Shown here piece after piece: positions 1-6,231 of a stretch of DNA of 7,917 nucleotides. This DNA is from Gemmatimonadota bacterium (lineage in GTDB: Bacteria > Gemmatimonadota > Gemmatimonadetes > Gemmatimonadales > Gemmatimonadaceae). The notes below the pieces were generated by a model. It was not told the origin of the DNA. It saw nothing but the letters and a program-made list of their open reading frames with translations, and did not search any database. The stretch covers positions 1 through 7,917 of the forward strand of contig JARIET010000128.1 in assembly GCA_031127185.1 (NCBI GenBank), read 5' to 3'. Position 1 is the stretch's first letter. Every line of letters begins with the position of its first letter. Position numbers and translations under genes: made by a program.

Positions 1-109
1 GGACTGCGTCCGCGACGAGATCGCGCGGCGCGCGCTCACCGAGTGTGCGCACGGCTGGGCGATCGAGCAGCACGCCAACGGCTGGCAGCCGGCGTCGTGC
101 GTCGTTCAT
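1..109 (-). CDS. selA: SelA-like N-terminus (L-seryl-tRNA(Sec) selenium transferase), partial, runs off left edge
   Basis: Only the first 36 codons are inside the window. An ATG at 109 to 107 overlaps the TGA stop (108 to 106) of the upstream lipoprotein gene as ATGA. The visible protein starts MNDARRRLPAVGVLLDRPAV and goes on to a GERAPRDLVADAV segment. This matches the opening of bacterial SelA: a short basic run, an R-L-P-[AS]-V-x-x-L-L stretch, then a helix ending in V-x-[DE]-A-V. SelA is a PLP-dependent decameric enzyme that converts Ser-tRNA(Sec) to Sec-tRNA(Sec) with selenophosphate. Its PLP-binding lysine and catalytic domain lie outside the window, so the call rests on N-terminal resemblance alone. 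The overlap makes it the third gene of the valS string. No Shine-Dalgarno sequence is seen before the ATG, so translation is probably coupled to the gene before it. The reading frame and start are firmer than the name. Confidence 0.62.
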   Translation of the reverse strand, partial: MNDARRRLPAVGVLLDRPAVRTLGERAPRDLVADAV

Positions 110-1425
110 CGATGCACGCTCGGCGGGCGCTTGGTCGCGGCGCTATCGCGCGGGACTTCCTTGCGACGGACGATCAGGCGATCGCTCGAACGCCGGCGTC
201 CCGCGATGCCCTGCACATCGCCGGCGACGAGGCGCAACTGGACTTCTTCAGGGATAGGTTCGGCGGTCACGACGACGAACTCCACGGGCGGAATTGCACG
301 GCCGAGCACCGGTGGGGGTTCGCGACGCGTCGTGTCGCGCGCCGTGCGGGCGTCGGCGATCTGCTTCCTTGCGATGGAATCGCTGACGAAGGCGCGCCGC
401 GCGGAGTCGGCGGTTGCGCGGCGACGTCGGCCAGCGTCCGTGGTATCGGCGCGGGCGACGGAGTCATCCACAGCCGCCCGTCGGCGGATCGCCGCCGAAT
501 CATGGGCCGCGCGGGTCAGCACGCTGGCGACCCGGATCTCGCTGGAATCGCGCGCGCGGAGCAGGCGGATGCTGGCCCCCTCGAGTGGCGCCGCTGGTTG
601 CAGGCCCCGATCGAACTTGAAGGTCACCGTCATCGAGTCGGTGATCGACACGTCCGTGAGTCGCGCACCGAGCGTGTCGCGCACGATGGAGTAGAAGTCG
701 TGTCGCACCGAGTCGGTCACGGCGAGAAATGCGCTGTCGCTCGCCTCGCGCGAATCGCGGATGCCGTTGTTGTTCTGGTCGATCCAGGTGCGGACCAGCA
801 GCGTGCCGGCGGGAAGTGAGCCCAGCGTATAACGACCAACCGAGTCGGCGGCGATGGCCCACTTGAGCAGGGTGTCGGCACCCGCGGTCGCCTCAATGCG
901 TGCGCCGGGTGCGGCGCGCCCGCCCATCCAGTCGAATGTCACACCACGAATCGTTCCAGCCGGAATCTCTGCGCCAGTGGAAAACACGGTGCGGAACGGA
1001 CGGGGCGATGCGTTTCCGCGGAGGTCCGAGAGCCCGGCAAGCACCGTCACCGTGTACGCGGTATTCGGCCGCCAGCCGCGCCGAGGGCGCACCACCAGTC
1101 GATCTCGCTCCCACGCAACCGACGGCGGGCCGTCACTCGGTGATATCACGACGAGTTGCTCGAGGCTCGTCGCGCCACGCGGCCGCTCGCTGACAACTTC
1201 GTTGAAAAGAAACTGCACCGATGGTGGTGAGGTTCGGACTGATGCGCTCTCGGGCACCACGCGCACAAGCGCGGGAGGCGCCGAGTCGGCTGGACCGCCC
1301 GGTGGCATGCCTTGTGATGCGCAGGCCAGTCCGAGAACGGCTGCCGCCGCGATCGGGAAAAAAGCGCGCGGCGCCGCCGCCGCGCAGGTCGGGAAGGCGT
1401 CCGGGCTGTCGGGCGAGGCGTTCAC
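106..1425 (-). CDS. Ig-like (SbsA/Big_5-type) domain lipoprotein
   Basis: The protein has 439 residues if translation begins at the GTG (1425 to 1423) that overlaps the valS stop as GTGA. An in-frame ATG at 1479 would add 18 residues but lie well inside valS. A hydrophobic segment (residues 21-34) ends in LGLAC, giving a probable lipidated Cys35, though the lipobox is imperfect. The mature chain opens with GGPADSAPP (43-51), a pattern I recall from envelope lipoproteins of Bacteroidota and Gemmatimonadota. Residues about 50-150 fit one Big_5 Ig-like domain: a P-x-S-A-S-V-R start, FNEVV, RPNTAYTVTV, then DLRGNA. A beta-rich part follows, with DQNNNGIRD (216-224) resembling the Ca-binding-like loop of SdrD_B/CNA-B folds. 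Residues 306-370 are a low-complexity Arg/Asp/Ala/Ser stretch, and 376-420 return to beta-like sequence. It is probably exported and anchored to a membrane facing the periplasm or the surface. Partner and function are unknown. Confidence 0.85.
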   Translation of the reverse strand: MNASPDSPDAFPTCAAAAPRAFFPIAAAAVLGLACASQGMPPGGPADSAPPALVRVVPESASVRTSPPSVQFLFNEVVSERPRGATSLEQLVVISPSDGPPSVAWERDRLVVRPRRGWRPNTAYTVTVLAGLSDLRGNASPRPFRTVFSTGAEIPAGTIRGVTFDWMGGRAAPGARIEATAGADTLLKWAIAADSVGRYTLGSLPAGTLLVRTWIDQNNNGIRDSREASDSAFLAVTDSVRHDFYSIVRDTLGARLTDVSITDSMTVTFKFDRGLQPAAPLEGASIRLLRARDSSEIRVASVLTRAAHDSAAIRRRAAVDDSVARADTTDAGRRRRATADSARRAFVSDSIARKQIADARTARDTTRREPPPVLGRAIPPVEFVVVTAEPIPEEVQLRLVAGDVQGIAGRRRSSDRLIVRRKEVPRDSAATKRPPSVHR

Positions 1426-4235
1426 GCTTTGGGGAGCGACGCGATACGCGCGGTGAGTTGCTCGACGCGAGCCGACCACTCTCCTTCTTTCACGCGCTCG
1501 GCTTCGACCACGGCGGCCGGCGCTTTGGCCGTGAACTTCTCGTTTCCGAGTCGCCCGCGCAGCGCCGCGAGCTGTTTGACCAGTTGCTCGAGTTCAGTGG
1601 AGAGTTTCCCTCGCTCGCGAGCGAAGTCCACGATCCCGGCGAGTGAGACGCTCACTTCCACACCGTTGGCGAGCACACGGCGTGCCTCGGTGCCCGGTGC
1701 AATCGCGGACTCCGGAACGAGTTCGCACTTGGCCATGCGGGTGACGAACGCGGACTCCCTTTGGGCGGCGGCCACCAACCCGGGCGCTGTTCCGCCCAAA
1801 GCGACCTGAACGACATCCGCAGCCTGCACGACGTACTCGTTCCTGATTTCCCTGACAGCCGCAATGGAGGCCCGGGCAGCGTCAAAATCGGCAGCGGCCG
1901 CGCGGTTGGCACTGCGGGCGGCTGTCGGCCACTGGGCGAGCGCCAGCCATGTTCCGTCGACGTGTCCAGGGAGCCGATTCCAAAGCGTCTCGGTCACGAA
2001 CGGCATGATCGGGTGCAGCAGGCGCAGCGCCCGGTCGAACGCATGCACAAGCACCGCGCGCGCCGTTTCCCGCTCCGGGTGCCCAGCTGCGAGACGGGTT
2101 TTGGCGTGCTCGAGATACCAATCCGCGAGGTCGTTCCAGACAAATGTTCGCGCGGACTCAGCGTACTCATCCAGACGGAGGCCGAGGCGATGGTCGGCGT
2201 TGGTCCAGGCGCGTCCGTTCGTGGGGCGCGCGGGGCCGAGCGCAGTATCGGCGCCGGTGATCACGTCGTCCGTACGGGCAAGGATCCAGTGGTCGGCAGG
2301 CGAAAGGTCGGCCGCGGCCACGGAATCGAGCGGCTTCACCGGTTCTTCGCCCACCTGCAGAAGCAAAAAGCGGCCGATGTTCCAGAGCTTCGTCGCGAAG
2401 TTGCGGCCGGTGGAGAACGACTGCTCGATGTTTTCGTGGTCGAGCAGGAGATCGTTGCCCAGCCCCATTCCCGCGATGACCGTCCAGCGCAGGGCATCGG
2501 CGCCGTAGAGGTTCACGACATCGAGCGGGTCGATGCCGTTGCCGAGCGACTTCGACATCCGGCGGTGCTGAGCGTCGCGTGCGGTGCCGTGGAGATAGAC
2601 CGAGTGGAACGGAACGATCCCGTCCGGGTGCTCCGCGGAGCGCGTCACGTACATCCCACTCATCACCATGCGGGCGACCCAGAAAAAGAGGATCTCCGGA
2701 GCGGTGACGAGCACGTCGGTCGGGTAAAACGCCTTGAGATCCTTTGTGTCGTTCGGCCAGCCGAGCGTGGAAAACGGCCACAGCTGAGACGAGAACCAGG
2801 TGTCGAGCACGTCGTCGTCCTGGCGGGTGGGGCCGCCGCAGTCGGGGCAGACTGGATTGTCATCGCGGCTCGCGAAGTGTTCACGGCACGCTTTCGGCTG
2901 CCGGCTGTCAGCTGCCCGCTGACAGTAGAAGACCGGCACCCGGTGTCCCCACCAGATCTGCCGGGAGATGTTCCAGTCGCGGATGTTCTCCATCCAGTTC
3001 ACGTACACCGCTTCCCACCGTTCGGGCAGGATGCGCACCCGGCCATCCTTTACGGCAGCAAGGGCAGGGGCCGCGAGCGGCGCCATCTTCACGAACCACT
3101 GGTCAGACAGGCGCGGCTCCACCACGGTGTCGCAGCGGTAGCACTTTCGCACGGAGTGCTGGTGTTGCTCCGACTTCACGAGCGCGCCGGCCGTCTCGAG
3201 TTCCTTGGCCACACGCTTGCGGGCATCGAACCTATCCACACCCAGGTACTGCGCGGGGACGCGGCCCGCCGCGTCCGTGCCCTCGGTGATCGCGCCCTCA
3301 GGGGTGAGGATGATTGGCATGGCCAGCGCGTGGCGCTTGCCGACCTCGAAGTCGTTGGCGTCGTGCGCGGGCGTGATCTTCAGCGCCCCCGTGCCGAACT
3401 CCTTGTCCACGTATGCGTCGGCGATAACAGGAATCGCGACACCGTTCGCGGGGTTCACCACATGCTGGCCGACGAATGCCGTGTAGCGAGGATCTTCCGG
3501 GTGGACGGCGACGGCCACATCGCCAAACATGGTCTCGGGGCGGGTGGTGGCGACGACAATCGATTGCGAGGAATCGTCCTTCAGCGCGTAGCGGACGTGG
3601 TACATCAACCCCTGCGCCGGATGCGACTCGGCTTCTTCATCGGAGAGTGCGGTCAGGCAGCGCGAGCACCAGTGGGTCACTCGGTGGCCGCGGTAGATCA
3701 GCCCGTCCTCGTACCAACGGACGAAAATCTCCCGCACGGCCCGCGACAGCTCGGGCGAAAACGTGTAGGCCGTGCGATCCCAGTCTGCCGACGCGCCAAT
3801 GGCGCGGAGCTGTTTGAGGATCACGCCGCCTTTTTCGGCGACGAAGGTCTTCACTTCCTCGATGAACGCATCGCGGCCCAGATCGGCGCGTGTGCGGCCA
3901 CTCTTGGCGAGCTGCTTCTCCACCACGTTCTGCGTGGCAATGCCGGCGTGGTCGGTGCCCGGAAGCCAGAGCGCGTCGTCGCCCGACATCCGGCGCCAGC
4001 GGATCAGCACATCCTGCACGGTGTTGTTGAGCCCGTGGCCCATGTGCAGTACGCCGGTGACGTTCGGCGGCGGGATGACGATCGTGTACGGCGCTTTTGG
4101 GCCCCCGATCCGTTCGGAGGCGCCAGTGTCTGCCCGAAACACCCCGGCCTGTTCCCACGCCTCATAAAGCGCGGCATCGGTGGTGGCCGGGTCGTAGCGG
4201 GAGGGGATTTCGTCAGCGTTGGGCGTGTGCGCCAT
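1422..4235 (-). CDS. valS: Valyl-tRNA synthetase (ValRS)
   Basis: This cytoplasmic class Ia synthetase of 937 residues charges tRNA(Val) with valine and hydrolyses mis-made Thr-tRNA(Val). Visible motifs, in order: HMGH (64-67, the HIGH motif) after PPPNVTG; GTDHAGIATQ (93-102); the CP1 editing domain with TTRPETMFGD (230-239) and HDANDFEVG (291-299); DVLDTWFSS (475-483); RMSKS (559-563, with Arg for the usual first Lys); the anticodon-binding helices with DWYLE (705-709); and a C-terminal coiled-coil tRNA arm (about 871-937). Two cysteine pairs, C190/C193 and C365/C368, flank the editing domain. A second zinc-knuckle set is C438, C450, C463 and C466. Two insertions stand out, one between C438 and C450 and one at about 666-684. 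The ATG at 4235 is chosen because MAHTPNADEIPSRYDP is a normal ValRS start; the open frame continues 121 codons further upstream, but into thrS. No Shine-Dalgarno is seen. The gene leads a string overlapping the lipoprotein gene by 4 bases. Confidence 0.98.
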   Translation of the reverse strand: MAHTPNADEIPSRYDPATTDAALYEAWEQAGVFRADTGASERIGGPKAPYTIVIPPPNVTGVLHMGHGLNNTVQDVLIRWRRMSGDDALWLPGTDHAGIATQNVVEKQLAKSGRTRADLGRDAFIEEVKTFVAEKGGVILKQLRAIGASADWDRTAYTFSPELSRAVREIFVRWYEDGLIYRGHRVTHWCSRCLTALSDEEAESHPAQGLMYHVRYALKDDSSQSIVVATTRPETMFGDVAVAVHPEDPRYTAFVGQHVVNPANGVAIPVIADAYVDKEFGTGALKITPAHDANDFEVGKRHALAMPIILTPEGAITEGTDAAGRVPAQYLGVDRFDARKRVAKELETAGALVKSEQHQHSVRKCYRCDTVVEPRLSDQWFVKMAPLAAPALAAVKDGRVRILPERWEAVYVNWMENIRDWNISRQIWWGHRVPVFYCQRAADSRQPKACREHFASRDDNPVCPDCGGPTRQDDDVLDTWFSSQLWPFSTLGWPNDTKDLKAFYPTDVLVTAPEILFFWVARMVMSGMYVTRSAEHPDGIVPFHSVYLHGTARDAQHRRMSKSLGNGIDPLDVVNLYGADALRWTVIAGMGLGNDLLLDHENIEQSFSTGRNFATKLWNIGRFLLLQVGEEPVKPLDSVAAADLSPADHWILARTDDVITGADTALGPARPTNGRAWTNADHRLGLRLDEYAESARTFVWNDLADWYLEHAKTRLAAGHPERETARAVLVHAFDRALRLLHPIMPFVTETLWNRLPGHVDGTWLALAQWPTAARSANRAAAADFDAARASIAAVREIRNEYVVQAADVVQVALGGTAPGLVAAAQRESAFVTRMAKCELVPESAIAPGTEARRVLANGVEVSVSLAGIVDFARERGKLSTELEQLVKQLAALRGRLGNEKFTAKAPAAVVEAERVKEGEWSARVEQLTARIASLPKA
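2889..2921 (-). repeat. In-frame repeat insertion in the valS zinc knuckle (four imperfect 7-bp units)
   Basis: On the plus strand four heptamers follow one another without gaps: tcggctg (2894-2900), ccggctg (2901-2907), tcagctg (2908-2914) and cccgctg (2915-2921), consensus YCNGCTG. Together with five flanking bases they encode the 11 residues QRAADSRQPKA between Cys438 and Cys450 of ValRS. The flanking sequence (YC...CREHFASR...CPDCGG) reads as a four-cysteine zinc knuckle in which the first pair would normally be CxxC, so about nine residues appear to have been added in frame. The insertion is visible in the sequence; its origin as a repeat element is inferred. Confidence 0.6.
2905..2925. 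repeat. 8-bp perfect inverted repeat with a 5-base loop, inside valS
   Basis: The arms ctgtcagc (2905-2912) and gctgacag (2918-2925) are perfect reverse complements around tgccc (2913-2917). They overlap the heptamer units listed at 2889-2921 and reach into the codon for Cys438. The short hairpin sits mid-gene, so it is not a terminator. It resembles small REP-like palindromes that are usually found between genes. Confidence 0.6.
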
Positions 4236-4263
4236 ATCTGTTAAAAGTAGCGGCACGGTGGCG
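4236..4263. promoter_or_regulatory. Very short divergent valS/thrS spacer with putative promoter elements
   Basis: Only 28 bases separate the valS ATG from the chosen thrS ATG. The spacer and its edge hold a small AT-rich patch (4234-4249) in otherwise GC-rich DNA. On the minus strand TACTTT (4249 to 4244) fits a -10 hexamer (TAnnnT) and ends 8 bases before the valS ATG, so transcription would start at or within a base or two of the start codon. On the plus strand TTGGGC (4219-4224) and TTAAAA (4241-4246) with a 16-base spacer make a weak sigma70-like candidate for thrS. A further -10-like TAGCTT (4283-4288) lies 5 bases before an in-frame GTG at 4294. None has strong -35 support. There is no room for a T-box leader in the spacer. 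Confidence 0.35.
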
Positions 4264-6231
4264 ATGGATGTAACGGTTCCTTTAGCTTGCAGTGTGACTC
4301 CCGAAACACTCCAACTCGTTCTGCCCAACGGTGCCACGCGTGACGTCGCCGCCGGCACCCCCGCGCGCGACGTCGTGGCCTCCATCGGCCCTGGGCTCCT
4401 CAAGGCGGCGATTGCCGTTGCCGTTGACGGCGAAGTCCAGGACTTGATGACGCCGATCCGGAAGGGCGGCGCTTTCGTGGTGCTCAAGTCGAGCGACCCC
4501 CGGTCGCTGGCAATCCTCCGACACTCTGGCGCGCACATCCTGGCTACCGCCGTCCGGCGCCTGCGCCCCGATGCCAAGATCGGCTTCGGCCCGGCCATCG
4601 ACGACGGCTTCTACTACGACTTTGAAGTCGAAACGCCCTTCACGCCCGACGACCTTGCCGCGTTCGAGGCCGAAATGGCGAAGGTGGCGGCCGAGAAGTT
4701 CCCGTTCGTGCGCGCGGAGATTTCGCACGGCGAGGGGGAAAAGGTCTTCGCCGATGACCCGCTCAAGTTGGAGCGGCTGGCCGAGCTTGGGCCGGGTGAA
4801 GTGATCTCGACCTACACCGATGGGCCGTTCACCGACCTCTGCCGGGGCCCGCACGTCCCGGACACCTCGTATCTCCAGCACTTCAAGCTGCTCTCCACGG
4901 CCGGCGCCTATTGGCGGGGCGATGAGAAGCGGCAGATGCTGCAGCGCATCTACGCGACCGCCTTCTGGAAGAAGGATGAGCTGGATGCGCATATCCATCA
5001 GATGGAAGAGGCGCGCCGGCGCGACCATCGCGTGGTCGGCAAGCAACTCGACCTCTTCATGTTCCACCAGTTTGCCCCCGGCGCCGCATTCTGGACCGAA
5101 CGCGGCACGACGCTGGTGAACACGCTGCACGACTACCTGCGCGAGCTGCACCGCGATGGCTATGCCGAGATCAAAACGCCGCTGCTGTACAACAAGGGGC
5201 TCTGGGAGATCTCGGGCCACTGGGGCAAGTACCGCGAGAACATGTTCCTCGTGCTCGACAACGAGACCAAGGAGCACGACTTCTCGTTGAAGCCGATGAA
5301 CTGCCCGTCGCACTACCTGATGTATTCCGCCCGGAAGCACTCGTACCGCGAGCTCCCGTTGCGGTACAACACGTACGACGTGCTCCACCGCAACGAAGTG
5401 AGCGGTGCGCTGTCTGGGCTGACCAGGGTGCGCCAGTTCCAGCAGGATGACTGCCACATCTTCCTGATGGACAGCCAGATAGCCGACGAAGTGAAGCGGC
5501 TCACCGGTTTCATTATCGGCTATTACACAACGTTCGGCCTCACGGCGACCCTGAAGTTTGCGACGCGTCCCGAGACGCGCATCGGCACGGACGAGATGTG
5601 GGATCGCGCCGAGGGCGCCCTGAAGGCAGCGCTCGAAGCGACGGGCCTTCCGTATGAGCTCAAAGCCGGCGACGGCGCCTTTTACGGGCCGAAGATCGAC
5701 TTTGACGTGACCGACTCCATTGGCCGCCATTGGCAGCTTGGAACGATTCAGCTCGACTACGCCGCGCCGGAACGCTTTGACCTTACGTACGCCGGCGACG
5801 ACAATACCGCGCATCGCCCGGTGGTCATCCATCGCGCGGTCAGCGGTTCGTTCGAACGGTTCATCGCCATCCTGATCGAGCACTTCGCAGGCGCATTCCC
5901 GGTCTGGCTCTCGCCGGAGCAGGTGCGGGTACTCCCGATTGCGAGTGACTTCGCGGCCAACGCCGCTGAAGTCACGGCGAAGATGCGCGCAGCCGGTATC
6001 CGGGCCGTGATGGACAATGGCAACGACACGCTTAACTATCGGATTCGCGAAGCCGAGAAGATGAAGGTGCCGTACATGGCCGTGATCGGGAAACGCGAGG
6101 CCGAAGCGGGTACCCTTGCCGTGCGCGAACGCGGGCAGGGCAAGAAGCAGGATATCATCGCCGTCGACGATTTCATCGCACGCGTGCGGGACGAGATCCG
6201 CACGCGCGCACTTCCGAAGCCGGCAGAGTGA
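4264..6231 (+). CDS. thrS: Threonyl-tRNA synthetase (ThrRS)
   Basis: This 655-residue cytoplasmic class II synthetase charges tRNA(Thr) and edits Ser-tRNA(Thr). Domains in order: TGS (about 15-77); the N2 editing domain with H87 and H91 (HSGAH) and C193/H197 (CRGPH); the catalytic core (about 255-545); and the HGTP anticodon-binding domain (about 552-645). The zinc ligands are C347 (MNCPSH), H398 (DDCHIF) and H523 (VIHRA). Motif 2 runs through LHRNE (374-378) to RVRQFQQDD (388-396), and motif 3 is GSFERF (528-533). In the core, LHRNEVSGALSGLTRVRQF, then FQQDD, GDGAFYGPKIDF and FPVWLSPEQV, recall eukaryotic ThrRS more than the E. coli form. NCPSH has Ser where NCPGH is usual. The start is not certain: ATG 4264 is used, but GTG 4294 would remove ten residues and leave an N-terminus nearer the usual TGS start. 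An upstream in-frame TTG at 4219 lies inside valS and is rejected. The gene overlaps the next one by 4 bases (GTGA). Confidence 0.97.
   Translation: MDVTVPLACSVTPETLQLVLPNGATRDVAAGTPARDVVASIGPGLLKAAIAVAVDGEVQDLMTPIRKGGAFVVLKSSDPRSLAILRHSGAHILATAVRRLRPDAKIGFGPAIDDGFYYDFEVETPFTPDDLAAFEAEMAKVAAEKFPFVRAEISHGEGEKVFADDPLKLERLAELGPGEVISTYTDGPFTDLCRGPHVPDTSYLQHFKLLSTAGAYWRGDEKRQMLQRIYATAFWKKDELDAHIHQMEEARRRDHRVVGKQLDLFMFHQFAPGAAFWTERGTTLVNTLHDYLRELHRDGYAEIKTPLLYNKGLWEISGHWGKYRENMFLVLDNETKEHDFSLKPMNCPSHYLMYSARKHSYRELPLRYNTYDVLHRNEVSGALSGLTRVRQFQQDDCHIFLMDSQIADEVKRLTGFIIGYYTTFGLTATLKFATRPETRIGTDEMWDRAEGALKAALEATGLPYELKAGDGAFYGPKIDFDVTDSIGRHWQLGTIQLDYAAPERFDLTYAGDDNTAHRPVVIHRAVSGSFERFIAILIEHFAGAFPVWLSPEQVRVLPIASDFAANAAEVTAKMRAAGIRAVMDNGNDTLNYRIREAEKMKVPYMAVIGKREAEAGTLAVRERGQGKKQDIIAVDDFIARVRDEIRTRALPKPAE

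Noticed and set aside
43..819. A 258-codon plus-strand frame opposite the lipoprotein and the selA-like gene
   Set aside because: The minus-strand frame has a lipobox, an Ig-like domain and exact 4-base overlaps with both neighbours. The plus-strand product is low-complexity Arg/Ala/Gly without features.
2905..2925. Rho-independent terminator
   Set aside because: The hairpin is mid-gene in valS and has no T-run on either strand. It is treated as part of a repeat insertion instead.
1761..4244. An 827-codon open frame on the plus strand, opposite valS
   Set aside because: It lies antisense to an unambiguous ValRS with all its motifs. Its translation is Arg/Val/His-rich without any recognisable domain. 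Long antisense frames are expected in GC-rich genes with strong third-position bias.
4236..4293. T-box riboswitch or attenuator leader for thrS or valS
   Set aside because: T-box leaders are common for synthetase genes in Firmicutes, but the spacer is at most 58 bases and has no T-box core or terminator hairpin.
4236..4598. N-terminal extension of valS by 121 codons to an ATG at 4598
   Set aside because: The extension runs antisense through the thrS start and has no ValRS-like sequence. The internal ATG at 4235 gives a normal ValRS N-terminus.
4282..5883. A 533-codon open frame on the minus strand, opposite thrS
   Set aside because: It is antisense to a complete ThrRS and has no domain, signal or plausible start context, so it is a codon-bias shadow.
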